From Paraburkholderia fynbosensis (GTDB taxonomy: Bacteria > Pseudomonadota > Gammaproteobacteria > Burkholderiales > Burkholderiaceae), in contig NZ_CADIKI010000008.1 in the NCBI RefSeq assembly GCF_902859935.1, positions 62,001 to 126,000 on the forward strand: a stretch of DNA of 64,000 bases. The letters are read 5' to 3'. Of this stretch, positions 46,679 through 55,813 are shown piece by piece; the stretch's first letter is position 1, and each line of letters starts with the position of its first letter. The position numbers and the translations under genes were made by a program. The notes beneath the pieces are model-generated. The model saw only the letters and a program-made list of their open reading frames with translations. It searched no databases and was not told where the DNA came from.

Positions 46679-47845
46679 TTACGTAGCGACTGCGCGAGTT
46701 CGTCTGAACGCGTCGAGACCGGCATTCAGGTCTGCAAGTAGCATCGCCGGATCTTCGAGCCCGATCGAGAGACGCACGATAGGCTGGTCGGTAAGCGGGA
46801 ACGCGCGCTCAGCCTGCAAAGGAGCCGGATAGTAGGCAGCGAGGCTATGCACGCCACCCCAGCTAGCGCCGATGGCGAACTGCTGGAGTGCATCGAAGAA
46901 TGCGTTGAACGCGGCTTCCGGCGCGGGCGCGAGAATCAGGGAAAACAGACAGCCGCTGCTCGAAAAGTCCCGCTTCCAGATCGCGTAGCCGGGATCGGAC
47001 TGGAGCGCCGGGAACAGCACCTTGCTCACTTCCGGGTGATGTTCGAGTTCCCTCGCGATTTGCAGCGTCGCGGCACTCTGGGCGGCAAACCGGACCTTCA
47101 GCGTTTCCAGACCACGCATCACCAGGAAGCAGTCGTCCGGGCTCGTCTGCTGACCGAGAATGCTCTGCGTCTCGCGCACAGCCGCGTAGTAACCCGCGTC
47201 GTTCATGCTGATGCAGCCCACCAGCAGATCCGAATGGCCGCCGAAAAATTTCGTCGCGGCTTCGATGCTGAAGTCCACACCGTGTTCGAGCGGTCTAAAA
47301 GCGAGCGGACTCCCCCATGTGTTGTCCATCATCGTCATCACGCCGTGACGTTTCGCGACTTCGACGATTGCCGGGATGTCGGGCATCTCCATCGTCACCG
47401 TGCCGGGCGACTCCATGCAGATCATGCGGGTATTAGTCTTGATGCACTTCTCGATCTCGGCTCCGATCGCCGGCGAATACAGCTCGACCTCGACGTTGAA
47501 GTGCGCAAGCCAGTTATGTGCGAATGTTTTTAGCGCGCCGTAGCAGGCAGCGGACACGAGCAGGTGATCGCCGCCGCGCACGAAACTCATGACGGTCGTC
47601 ATCAACGCGGACTGACCGGAGGGCGTCACCACGCAATGCGCGCCCCCTTCGAGTTCGGCAATGCGATGCTCCAACTGGCGAGCCGTCGGCGTGCCCGTGA
47701 TGCCATAGCTATAACCGTCCGGTTGCCGCTCCTTGCGGCGCGTAAATTCGGCCAGAGAATCAAATACGACCGTGGATGCCCGCATGACGGCGGGCGACAG
47801 GCTGCGGAATGGCTGCGGCGCTTTCTGGGTATGACTAGTCATCAT
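46679..47845 (-). CDS. Cys/Met-metabolism PLP lyase (cystathionine beta-lyase-like)
   Basis: 388-residue PLP enzyme of the trans-sulfuration family. Seen: YGITGTPTARQLEHRIAELEGG, CVVTPSGQSALMT for phosphate binding, MMDNTWGSPLAFRPLEHG with the PLP-Asp, and the Schiff-base lysine in SIEAATKFFGGHSDLLVG. MetC-type enzymes have IVGHSD where this has FGGHSD. It leads a four-gene operon with the amino-acid ABC transporter, so it likely breaks down the imported sulfur amino acid to a thiol, ammonia and a keto acid. ATG at 47845 (or 47842). Confidence 0.9.
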   Translation of the reverse strand: MMTSHTQKAPQPFRSLSPAVMRASTVVFDSLAEFTRRKERQPDGYSYGITGTPTARQLEHRIAELEGGAHCVVTPSGQSALMTTVMSFVRGGDHLLVSAACYGALKTFAHNWLAHFNVEVELYSPAIGAEIEKCIKTNTRMICMESPGTVTMEMPDIPAIVEVAKRHGVMTMMDNTWGSPLAFRPLEHGVDFSIEAATKFFGGHSDLLVGCISMNDAGYYAAVRETQSILGQQTSPDDCFLVMRGLETLKVRFAAQSAATLQIARELEHHPEVSKVLFPALQSDPGYAIWKRDFSSSGCLFSLILAPAPEAAFNAFFDALQQFAIGASWGGVHSLAAYYPAPLQAERAFPLTDQPIVRLSIGLEDPAMLLADLNAGLDAFRRTRAVAT

Positions 47846-47943
47846 GCTCTCGGTGATTGCCTGGTGATGAATCGATCAGCGCAGTTTACTTTCGCCCGAA
47901 ATTCCATCAACATCGGAAATAATTAGGTCAATAAGTTCTGGTT

Positions 47944-48936
47944 ATGAGGATCCGCGACATCGAGGTGTTCAGAGCGGTCATGAACGCGGGAAGCACGAGC
48001 AAAGCGGCGGCCCTGCTCGGCATTTCGCAACCGGCTGTGAGCCAGGCCATCAGGCGTCTGGAAACCATGGCTGACTTCATGCTGTTCGAGCGCTTGCGCA
48101 GCCGGCTCGTTCCGACTCAGGAAGCCGTCGCCCTGATGCGAGAGGTGGACCAGTATTTCCGCGGATTCGAGGTCATCGAACATCGAATCCGCAGTTTGCG
48201 GTCTTACGGGCTGGGGCGGCTGACGATCGCCTGTCTGCCGGCGCTGGGCACAGGCTTTCTGCCTCGCGTCATCGCGGCGTTCGATGCGCCGTCCAGAGAC
48301 GTGCAGATATCGCTACAGGTGATGAGCTCGCGCGAAGTCCATGAGAAGGTCTCGGCAGGCCAGGTGGATTTCGGCCTGATGTCCGACGAAATGTCGATGG
48401 CCGGCCTGGAGCACTCGGTATTCGTGCGTATGCCGGCTGTAGCAGTGGTAAATCAGCATCACCCTTTGGCCGCGCGTCCTTTCATCGCCGTCGCCGATCT
48501 GCCTGAATTTCCCTTCATCGCGCTGAATCCCGAAGACAGCACCAGGCTGCGCCTGGACACGCAGCTCATGGCGCGCGAAATCCGCCTCAAGACGGTCGTC
48601 GAAACGCCGTATTCGCACACGGTATGCGAACTGGCGCTCGCGGGAGTTGGTATAGGAATCGCTCATCCGCTCGTGACGCTGGACTTCGCAGAGCGGGGGC
48701 TCGTGGTGAAGCCGATTGACGTCGAGGTAATGTTCACGGGGGTGCTCGTGTTTCGTCCCGGCACCCCACACACCGAGACCGCGAGGCAGTTCATGCGGCA
48801 CATGAGAATGCAGCTTGAACGTGACCAGAAGGCGCTGAAACTGGCGCTCAGCGCTGTGGCGACAGTGGGGGACGAAGCTGCCGTTCCCAAGCGTAGTCGC
48901 CGTCCGGCAGGGGGGCGTGCTCCGCAGCGAGTTTAA
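47944..48936 (+). CDS. LysR family regulator of the sulfur-amino-acid operon
   Basis: 330 residues. N-terminal winged helix-turn-helix (IEVFRAVMNAGSTSKAAALLG, QPAVSQAIRRLE), then a substrate-binding domain (RLTIACLPALGTGFLPRVI). The C-terminus has a basic tail rich in Arg and Pro. It is divergent from the lyase-transporter operon, with 98 bases between, the standard LysR layout, so it probably controls that operon in response to the imported compound. Its ligand is unknown. Confidence 0.92.
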   Translation: MRIRDIEVFRAVMNAGSTSKAAALLGISQPAVSQAIRRLETMADFMLFERLRSRLVPTQEAVALMREVDQYFRGFEVIEHRIRSLRSYGLGRLTIACLPALGTGFLPRVIAAFDAPSRDVQISLQVMSSREVHEKVSAGQVDFGLMSDEMSMAGLEHSVFVRMPAVAVVNQHHPLAARPFIAVADLPEFPFIALNPEDSTRLRLDTQLMAREIRLKTVVETPYSHTVCELALAGVGIGIAHPLVTLDFAERGLVVKPIDVEVMFTGVLVFRPGTPHTETARQFMRHMRMQLERDQKALKLALSAVATVGDEAAVPKRSRRPAGGRAPQRV

Positions 48937-49245
48937 TAGTACCGCCCGAAGGGTATAGTCAAGCCGAGCAGGCATCTGAGCCACAGCCCGACACCCGACT
49001 CCTGTCCTGACTGTCCGTATTACCATGGTGAGTTCATGATGAAATGGCGTGAACGCCATTCAAACATCCCCTCCTCAAGCTCCGGCACCTTCCTCTTCTG
49101 TGTTGATTGTAGCGGTATGCGATTCAGGTTCCATCGTAGCTGTGGAACCGACACGTGGGGACCAGGTCACTCAGGGCAAATGGCAAATGGCACGAGCGGG
49201 CGTACTTGCAGCCTTTCGGCGATGGGCGTCGCCTACTCACGTACG
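48937..49245. other. region between LysR gene and the DUF3987 relic
   Basis: About 310 bases, lower in G+C than the surroundings, with no intact gene. It holds a near-perfect palindrome AATGGCGT-GA-ACGCCATT at 49043-49060 that could be an operator or a short hairpin. Minus-strand sequence here may be further debris of the mobile-element gene. Confidence 0.45.
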
Positions 49246-50090
49246 TCAAGACCCGCATCGTAAGCAGGTCGAACGACATGCGCTCCGGGTGACCTGATGG
49301 TTGGCCGGTATCTCAGGATGTGCCACTGCGGACCGAAGAAGCACAGCGCAGATGTGCACGTTGTCCGCGCTGTCGAAGCGCAGACAACCTGGCAACGTGC
49401 TCCCCATAGCGGTTGGCAAATTCCCTCTCATTTTCAAATGCGCCGTTCTCTGCCATCAGCCCCTCAACGGCATTGAACATTTCCACCCAGAATTTCTGAG
49501 CATCAGGCTCAAAATGCAGCGTCTCTCTGAGGTTTTGCCGCTCCCCCATGTCTCCATGGGAATAGGACAGCAGCGTCTGGACACGCGTGTTGAACTTGCC
49601 AATCCATTCCGTTGAGCGCGACTCTTGACCTTGAAACTTTCGCTTGCCATAAGGCGTGTCAGGCCTGGACAGCAGGACACGGGCCATGAGGCCAATGCCT
49701 TTGCCTGCTCGCCCTTTCGCTCCAGAAAGCGGTCAAAGACAACCGGCTGGACCATCAATGACAAGGTCAGTCGTGGATCTGAAACAAAAAAGGTCTCGCT
49801 TTTGGTGCGGCCCACAACGTCAATGGCTCCGTCATCCCACAGGCGGTCCAGACTCGATATGTCGGACTCGCCCTTGGAGTTGAGAATGCCAGCAGGACAT
49901 GCGGCCTGGGCCAACGCGCGACAGAGAAAACAGATACGCGATCAGAGGACCGCTCGGTAGCTTGACGTGGACTTCCACAGTCTCCCCGCTGGATTCCGTT
50001 ATAAATTTCTGGAAGTATAAGAGGCGGCAGAATCGCGTCACTTCCAGCAAAGGAGGCGTTGTGGGCAGCATGGGCGGTAGCGTCCGGCAC
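49246..50090 (-). pseudogene. DUF3987-type mobile-element gene remnant, multiply frameshifted
   Basis: Relic of a YfjI/DUF3987 protein of the kind found in integrative elements and prophages. Three frames carry consecutive pieces: FITESSGETVEVHVKLPSG and SKGESDISSLDRLWDDGA with FFVSDPRLTLSLMVQP and FDRFLERKGEQA; then LMARVLLSRPDTPYGK, TEWIGKFNTRVQTLLSY, and FWVEMFNAVEGLMAENG with YGEHVARLSAL; then RFDSADNVHICAVLLRSAVA. At least two frameshifts (near 49730 and 49390) separate them. It lies next to the 3' end of a tRNA-Ser gene, a usual integration target. No intact integrase was found. Confidence 0.65.
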
Positions 50091-50194
50091 CGCGCGCTTT
50101 CATGACATGGCGCGATCAGGCAAGATCGAAGGTCAGGCAAGATCGAAGGAATTCAGTCTTTGTCGCGTGATGGGCCTGATGATGGGCTGGAAAC

Positions 50195-50233
50195 AAAAAG
50201 CCCCGTAGATCGTGAAATCTACGGGGCTTTTTT
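50195..50233. terminator. terminator downstream of tRNA-Ser
   Basis: Long perfect stem AAAAAGCCCCGTAGAT / ATCTACGGGGCTTTTT with a six-base loop, flanked by A- and T-tracts. It lies 9 bases past the tRNA-Ser 3' end on the minus strand. Confidence 0.9.
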
Positions 50234-50241
50234 ACCGCTTT

Positions 50242-50335
50242 TGGCGGAGACGGAGGGATTCGAACCCTCGATCCAGGTTTTGGCCCAGATGCTCCCTTAG
50301 CAGGGGAGTGCCTTCGACCTCTCGGCCACGTCTCC
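50242..50335 (-). tRNA. tRNA-Ser (GCT)
   Basis: 94 bases with CCA. Acceptor GGAGACG pairs with CGTCTCC; a long variable arm marks a class II tRNA; the anticodon loop CTGCTAA gives GCT. Its 3' end faces the accessory region. Confidence 0.97.
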
Positions 50336-50487
50336 CAAACTTTCTGTCGCACAGGGAGTCAGTGCGACGAAGCCAAGATAATAGCGGGCCGAACGTCGAA
50401 GGTCAACGCCTGAAGAACACTTTTTGTGCCAGGTTTGTCATTGCTGACGCAATTTTTCGCACTGGTCGCGCAAAAGCAAACGGGGCT

Positions 50488-51738
50488 TTACGCCTGATCC
50501 AGATCAAACGCCTTATGCAGCGCGCGCACCGCGAGCTCCATGTACTTCTCGTCGATCAGCACCGAAATCTTGATTTCGGAAGTCGAGATCATCTGGATGT
50601 TGATGCCCTCTTCCGACAGCGTGCGGAACATCGTGCTCGCGATGCCGACATGCGAACGCATACCGACGCCGACCACCGACACCTTCGACACCTTCGGATC
50701 CCCGAGCACCTTTTCGGCTTGCACATGACCCTGCACCTGGCCCGTGAGGATCTCCATCGCGCGCTGATAATCGCCACGGCCGACCGTGAACGTGAACGCC
50801 GTTTTGCCTTCGACGCTCTGGTTCTGGATGATCATGTCGACGTCGATATTCGCGTCTGCCACCGGGCCGAGAATCTGATAGGCGATGCCCGGCTTGTCGG
50901 GCACGCCCATCACGGCGATACGAGCTTCGTCGCGCTGGAACGCGATGCCCGAGATGACTGCTTTTTCCATGGTCTCGTCTTCTTCAAAAGTAATCAGGGT
51001 GCCCGACTTCATTTCAGCGTCGAGCGGCATCAGCGGATCGGTCAGGCTCGACAGCACGCGCGTCTTCACCTGATACTTGCCGGCGAATTCCACCGAGCGG
51101 ATCTGCAGCACCTTCGAACCCAAGCTGGCCATTTCCAGCATTTCTTCGAACGTCACGCGATCGAGCCGGCGCGCTTCTTCGACCACCCGCGGGTCGGTCG
51201 TGTACACGCCGTCGACGTCGGTATAAATCAGGCACTCATCGGCTTTCAGCGCGGCCGCCACCGCGACCGCCGACGTGTCCGACCCGCCGCGGCCGAGCGT
51301 CGTGATGTGGCCATCCGGGTCGATGCCCTGGAAGCCGGTGATCACCACCACCTTGCCTGCGTCGAGGTCGCGCAACACGCGCTCGCCGTCGATTTCGCTG
51401 ATGCGCGCTTTCGTGAACGCGCTGTCCGTTCTGATCGGCACTTGCCAGCCTGCGTAGCTGACAGCGTCGACGCCGGCGTCCTGCAACGCGATAGCGAGCA
51501 GACCCGAACTGGCCTGTTCGCCCGTGGCGGCGATCATATCGAGTTCGCGCGCGCTCGGTTGAGCCGTGATTTCTTTAGCGAGACCGAGCAAGCGGTTGGT
51601 TTCGCCGGACATCGCCGACGGCACGACGACCATCTTGTGGCCGGCCTTATGCCATTTCGCGACGCGCTTGGCGACGTTCTTGATGCGCTCGACCGAGCCC
51701 ATCGAGGTGCCGCCGTATTTATGTACGATGAGTGCCAT
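50488..51738 (-). CDS. lysC: aspartate kinase
   Basis: Phosphorylates aspartate at the head of lysine, threonine and methionine synthesis. 416 residues. Seen: VHKYGGTSMGSVERI at the N-terminus, the kinase motif TTLGRGGSDTSAVA, and two C-terminal ACT domains (GVPDKPGIAYQILG, VGVGMRSHVGIASTMF), which bind lysine/threonine for feedback control. A single-chain, monofunctional enzyme. It lies just upstream of tRNA-Ser and about 380 bases downstream of tilS. Confidence 0.96.
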   Translation of the reverse strand: MALIVHKYGGTSMGSVERIKNVAKRVAKWHKAGHKMVVVPSAMSGETNRLLGLAKEITAQPSARELDMIAATGEQASSGLLAIALQDAGVDAVSYAGWQVPIRTDSAFTKARISEIDGERVLRDLDAGKVVVITGFQGIDPDGHITTLGRGGSDTSAVAVAAALKADECLIYTDVDGVYTTDPRVVEEARRLDRVTFEEMLEMASLGSKVLQIRSVEFAGKYQVKTRVLSSLTDPLMPLDAEMKSGTLITFEEDETMEKAVISGIAFQRDEARIAVMGVPDKPGIAYQILGPVADANIDVDMIIQNQSVEGKTAFTFTVGRGDYQRAMEILTGQVQGHVQAEKVLGDPKVSKVSVVGVGMRSHVGIASTMFRTLSEEGINIQMISTSEIKISVLIDEKYMELAVRALHKAFDLDQA

Positions 51739-52122
51739 TGTCGTTCTGAACTGGAAGAGAAACCGCGCTGGCGCGCTGGAGACGACCGCACAAAAGCACA
51801 GGAGCGCAACGTCTTGTGAACGACGGCAAAGTGTGTGGCGGCGTAAATGCAGCGCGCGTGCAACACGCGCGGGTTTGCCCGGGAATGATCGCTAGTGACT
51901 TAACGGGAAACGACGGATCACGCTCGCAACCGGCGATAGCGACAAAAGCGACGGCGAAATCGGGTCGGGCAAGCAGGTAAACGTACCCGATTGAGCGTAA
52001 AAAGACAAGCCGCAGCGGCCATCGAAAGCCGCGGAATCAGTGCCGCAAAGGCTTGTTTCGTGCGGATTTGCGCCCTATTTCCCGGTTGGTCGCTCGCTTC
52101 TCAGCACAGTCCGACCGGCCGG
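51739..52122. other. lysC-tilS spacer
   Basis: About 385 bases with no gene. It is the leader side of lysC. No lysine-riboswitch-like structure could be made out by eye, and I see no clear terminator for tilS. Confidence 0.45.
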
Positions 52123-53574
52123 TCAGGCGATCAGGAGGTCTTCGCGCCAGATGATCCTGATGCGTGTTCCGTCGGCGTCGGCCGAAGCCGGCAACGCTGC
52201 GCGATTCACGCCGAGCAAAGGCACGAACAGCAGTTCGTCGCCGATATAGAGCAACGGCACGTCGCGCTTCCATGCAGGGACGCCGCGCTCCTGGAACAGG
52301 TTCTTCAGCGTTCGGCTCGGTGCGCCGGGCGCGTCGCTCGTGCGCATCCGTTCGCCGCCGCTGCGCGAGCGCGCGCTCAACGAGGCGCGTCGCAGGACGT
52401 CGCAAGGGATCGTGTCGTTGGCATCAGAGCCTGCCTCTACCGCGCCCTGCTCCTCGAGCGCAAATACAAACGTGCCGCGCCATTGCGGCAAACGCCAGAT
52501 CGATTCGCCCTGCCACGCGAGTTCGCTGATCTCGCGCGCGGCGAGCGCGGTCTCATCGGCGGCTTCACTGCTGTCGCCCGCTTCCCAATACACGAGGCCG
52601 CGATAGCTGCGCAGCGCCTGGCCCGCATGATCGACACGCAGACGATGCCCGTCGCCCGCCGCGCCCACTTCGCGCAGTTGGCGCAACGCATCGCTCAGAC
52701 GGGCACTCGATGCCACAGTGAGACCCAACGTGCGCATCCAGTAACGCATCAGATTGAGCGCGCGATCGTCGTCGAGTGCGAGCAGCGCATCGTGCGACAG
52801 CGCGCGTCCTTCGTCGGCGGATACCGCATCCATGTCGATGCGCGCCAGCGCATCGAGCAGGCGCTGCGCCGACGCGGCATGCGCGGCCGTGCGCGCCAGC
52901 GCGTCGCGAAAACCGGGAAAGTGGACCGCCAGCGCGGGCGTCACCTCGTGACGCAGCGCATTGCGCGCGTAGCGGGTGTCCGCATTCGACTCGTCGTCGA
53001 TCCAGTGCAAGGCACGCGCGCTTGCATAGTGCTCGAGCTGCGCGCGCAACACATGGAGCAACGGCCTCACACGCGCCGTGCACGCGCCGGCCGCAGTGAA
53101 CTCGGGCGCCATCGCCGCAAGACCCGCGAGACCGGCGCCACGCAGCAATTGCAGCAGGACGGTTTCGGCCTGGTCGTCGGCGTGTTGCGCGAGCCAGAGC
53201 GTGTGAATGCCGCGCGCCGCGCACATCGCATCCAGCGCGCGATAACGCGCATCACGCGCTGCCGCCTCGACGCTCACACCGCCAGCACGCGGCACCTCGA
53301 CGCGCAACGCGTCGAATTCGACGCCGCGTTCCTGCGCAAACGCCTGGCAATGCGCAAGCCACGCGTCAGCGTGAGGACTCAGCCCGTGATGCACATGCAG
53401 CGCGACACAACGCGACGCGCCCGCGACGCGCACCGCGGCATCGAGCAGCACGCTCGAATCGACACCGCCGCTGAACGCCACCGCGATGCGCGCACTGCCA
53501 GCAAGCGCGGACAGCGCCAAGCCGACCGCCTCGATCACGAGGCGCTCGGCAGGCGAAGCGGCGATGGGAGTCAC
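52123..53574 (-). CDS. tilS: tRNA(Ile)-lysidine synthetase
   Basis: Converts the wobble C of the minor tRNA-Ile (CAU) to lysidine. Seen: P-loop AVAFSGGVDSSVLLDAA, CVALHVHHGLSPHAD, LAQHADDQAETVLLQLLRG, and a typical C-terminal PWKRD-like stretch (ERGVPAWKRDVPLLY). The open frame runs into accA, so the start is not certain: the GTG at 53574 gives 483 residues, while a TTG at 53622 would overlap the accA stop. Same-strand neighbour accA ends 45 bases upstream of the GTG. Confidence 0.92.
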   Translation of the reverse strand: MTPIAASPAERLVIEAVGLALSALAGSARIAVAFSGGVDSSVLLDAAVRVAGASRCVALHVHHGLSPHADAWLAHCQAFAQERGVEFDALRVEVPRAGGVSVEAAARDARYRALDAMCAARGIHTLWLAQHADDQAETVLLQLLRGAGLAGLAAMAPEFTAAGACTARVRPLLHVLRAQLEHYASARALHWIDDESNADTRYARNALRHEVTPALAVHFPGFRDALARTAAHAASAQRLLDALARIDMDAVSADEGRALSHDALLALDDDRALNLMRYWMRTLGLTVASSARLSDALRQLREVGAAGDGHRLRVDHAGQALRSYRGLVYWEAGDSSEAADETALAAREISELAWQGESIWRLPQWRGTFVFALEEQGAVEAGSDANDTIPCDVLRRASLSARSRSGGERMRTSDAPGAPSRTLKNLFQERGVPAWKRDVPLLYIGDELLFVPLLGVNRAALPASADADGTRIRIIWREDLLIA

Positions 53575-53618
53575 GTCGTTAGCGCACGAAGCGCCGATGG
53601 AGAAGAGAACGCGCGGGC

Positions 53619-54590
53619 TCAAGCACCCGGCGTCGTTTCCTTGAACTTGCCATACGACATCAACCGTTCGAAACGGCGTTGACGCAGGTCGTTGATGCTC
53701 ATCCCCTGGAACTGGCGCAGCGAGTCGGCGAGCGCACGGCGCAGCATGGCGGCCATGCCCTTCGGATCGCGATGCGCGCCGCCGAGCGGCTCGTTGACGA
53801 TCTTGTCGATCAGGCCGAGCGCCTTCAGACGATGCGCGGTCAGGCCGAGCGCTTCTGCGGCTTCCGGCGCCTTCGCGGCACTCTTCCACAGAATCGATGC
53901 GCAGCCCTCCGGCGAAATCACCGAGTAGGTCGAGAACTGCAGCATCAGCACGCTATCGCCGATCGCGATAGCAAGCGCGCCGCCCGAGCCGCCCTCACCG
54001 ATGATCGTTGCAATCAGCGGCGTCTTCAGTTCGGCCATCACGTACAGATTGCGGCCGATCGCTTCGGACTGGCCACGCTCTTCCGCGCCGATGCCCGGAT
54101 ACGCGCCCGGCGTGTCGATGAACGTGAAGATAGGCAGGTTGAATTTTTCGGCCAGACGCATCAAACGTTCAGCCTTGCGATAGCCTTCCGGACGCGGCAT
54201 GCCGAAGTTGCGCAGTGCGCGCTCCTTCGTGTCGCGGCCCTTCTGATGGCCGATCACCATGCAGGCCTGGCCGTTGAAACGCGCGAGGCCGCCGACGATC
54301 GACAGGTCGTCCGCGTAGTTGCGATCGCCATGCAGTTCGTGGAAATCGGTGAACAGCTCGCTCACGTAATCGAACGTGTACGGGCGTTGCGGGTGACGGG
54401 CGATTTGCGAAACCTGCCACGGCGTGAGGTTCGCGTACAGATCTTTGGTGAGCTGTTGACTTTTCTTGGACAGCCGCTCGATCTCTTCCGAAATATCGAC
54501 GGCCGAATCGTCCTGCACGAAGCGCAATTCTTCGATCTTCGCTTCGAGTTCAGCGATTGGCTGTTCGAAATCCAGAAAGGTGGTCTTCAT
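53619..54590 (-). CDS. accA: acetyl-CoA carboxylase carboxyltransferase subunit alpha
   Basis: Part of the enzyme that makes malonyl-CoA for fatty-acid synthesis. 323 residues, normal. Seen: [19 protein letters not shown] at the N-terminus, [19 protein letters not shown], and [19 protein letters not shown], the family's oxyanion-hole region. Start ATG at 54590. Its partner accD is not in the window. Followed directly by tilS. Confidence 0.97.
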   Translation of the reverse strand: MKTTFLDFEQPIAELEAKIEELRFVQDDSAVDISEEIERLSKKSQQLTKDLYANLTPWQVSQIARHPQRPYTFDYVSELFTDFHELHGDRNYADDLSIVGGLARFNGQACMVIGHQKGRDTKERALRNFGMPRPEGYRKAERLMRLAEKFNLPIFTFIDTPGAYPGIGAEERGQSEAIGRNLYVMAELKTPLIATIIGEGGSGGALAIAIGDSVLMLQFSTYSVISPEGCASILWKSAAKAPEAAEALGLTAHRLKALGLIDKIVNEPLGGAHRDPKGMAAMLRRALADSLRQFQGMSINDLRQRRFERLMSYGKFKETTPGA

Positions 54591-54716
54591 TGGTTGTAAT
54601 CCTTGGACTTACCGGCAGCGCGTATTCTAACCGCGCTCGCCGCTGTCAAAACCATCTCGCAACTATCCAAATCTAACAATCGATAGCTTTTTGAGATAGC
54701 CTCGTTTTTTTGTTGT

Positions 54717-55766
54717 TCAGTAGTCGACCGGCAAGGGATCGAGGCTACGCCACATATACCAGGTCGCGACCGTGCGCCACGGCTCCCAGTTCGCCGCGAC
54801 CTCGCGCGCTTCGCTGCGCGTGACCGGCTCGCCGCTGAAATAGTTGACGCTGATCGCGCGGATCAGGCCGAGGTCGTCGAGCGGCAGGACATCGGGACGC
54901 GACAGATTGAAGATCAGGAACATCTCCGCGGTCCAGCGGCCAATGCCTCGAATCTGAGTGAGTTCGGCGATCACCGCCTCGTCTTCCATCGACGTCCACT
55001 TGCCGACGTGCAACGCCCCCGACACGAAATGCTGCGCGAGATCGAGCACATACTCGGCCTTGCGCTTGGACAGCCCGCACGCGGTCAGCTTCTCCTGACC
55101 GAACTTGATGAACTGCTGCGGCACGAGCTTCGGACATGCGGCTTCGACTTTCGCCCACACGGCTTGTGCAGACGCGACCGAAATCTGCTGCCCCACTACC
55201 GAGCGCGCGAGCGTGACGAACGGGTCGCCACGGCTTAGCAGATGCACCGGGCCGAACTTCGGAATCAGCTTCTTCAGAATACGGTCGCGCTTGACGAGGT
55301 CCGCACACGCCTTGTCCCAATACGCCGGACGCGTGACTTCAGGCGTGAGGCCGCCGATCTGCACCGGTACTGCCGCATCGCTCGCACTCGCCGCTTCGCC
55401 ACCGGCACTCGCTGAGGCGCGCGTTTTGCGCACGACTTCGCCCGCGTTGGTGTCGCGCGCGAGCTCCTGCACGTCGCCGGCAAGTTCGGCCGGCAATGCG
55501 CCATTGCCTTTCACACGCGACGCCTTGGCGCGCTTCGCGGCAGGCGCGTGTGCCGACGTCCCGTTGAGCGCACGTTTGAGCGTCGCCTTTTTCGCTGCCG
55601 CCCCTACGCCCGCTGCGCTCTTCGCCGCCACCGCAGTGGCTTTCGACGATGCTTTCTGTACCGCGCCGCTGCCCGCGCGAGCCGACGTGCGTGTCGACTT
55701 TGCCGCGGCTGCCGCGCTTGTCTGAGACGCGGCTCGTTTAGCCGGCGTCTTCGTGGCCGTTGCCAT
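54717..55766 (-). CDS. alkA: AlkA-like DNA-3-methyladenine glycosylase with histone-H1-like N-terminus
   Basis: HhH-GPD base-excision enzyme removing alkylated bases. The catalytic domain covers about residues 140-345: GDPFVTLARSVVGQQISV, the helix-hairpin-helix TQIRGIGRWTAEMFL, and LPLDDLGL with the catalytic Asp. The first ~130 residues are unusual: Ala/Lys/Thr-rich (ATKTPAKRAASQ, KATLKRALNG), like bacterial histone-H1-type DNA-binding tails, and clearly not part of the enzyme fold. It lies 47 bases after cysS on the same strand. Full length 349 residues, against about 200-290 for enzymes without such a tail. Confidence 0.9.
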   Translation of the reverse strand: MATATKTPAKRAASQTSAAAAAKSTRTSARAGSGAVQKASSKATAVAAKSAAGVGAAAKKATLKRALNGTSAHAPAAKRAKASRVKGNGALPAELAGDVQELARDTNAGEVVRKTRASASAGGEAASASDAAVPVQIGGLTPEVTRPAYWDKACADLVKRDRILKKLIPKFGPVHLLSRGDPFVTLARSVVGQQISVASAQAVWAKVEAACPKLVPQQFIKFGQEKLTACGLSKRKAEYVLDLAQHFVSGALHVGKWTSMEDEAVIAELTQIRGIGRWTAEMFLIFNLSRPDVLPLDDLGLIRAISVNYFSGEPVTRSEAREVAANWEPWRTVATWYMWRSLDPLPVDY

Positions 55767-55813
55767 CCTGCCTCCTGCCTGGCGAGTCGATCAGAGGGAA
55801 GTACGAGGTGCGC

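Noticed and set aside
49043..49060. Palindrome AATGGCGT-GA-ACGCCATT as a terminator
   Set aside because: No T-tract follows on either strand; left as a possible operator only.
51739..52122. Lysine riboswitch upstream of lysC
   Set aside because: No kink-turn or paired-arm pattern could be traced by eye, and such riboswitches are not expected in betaproteobacteria.
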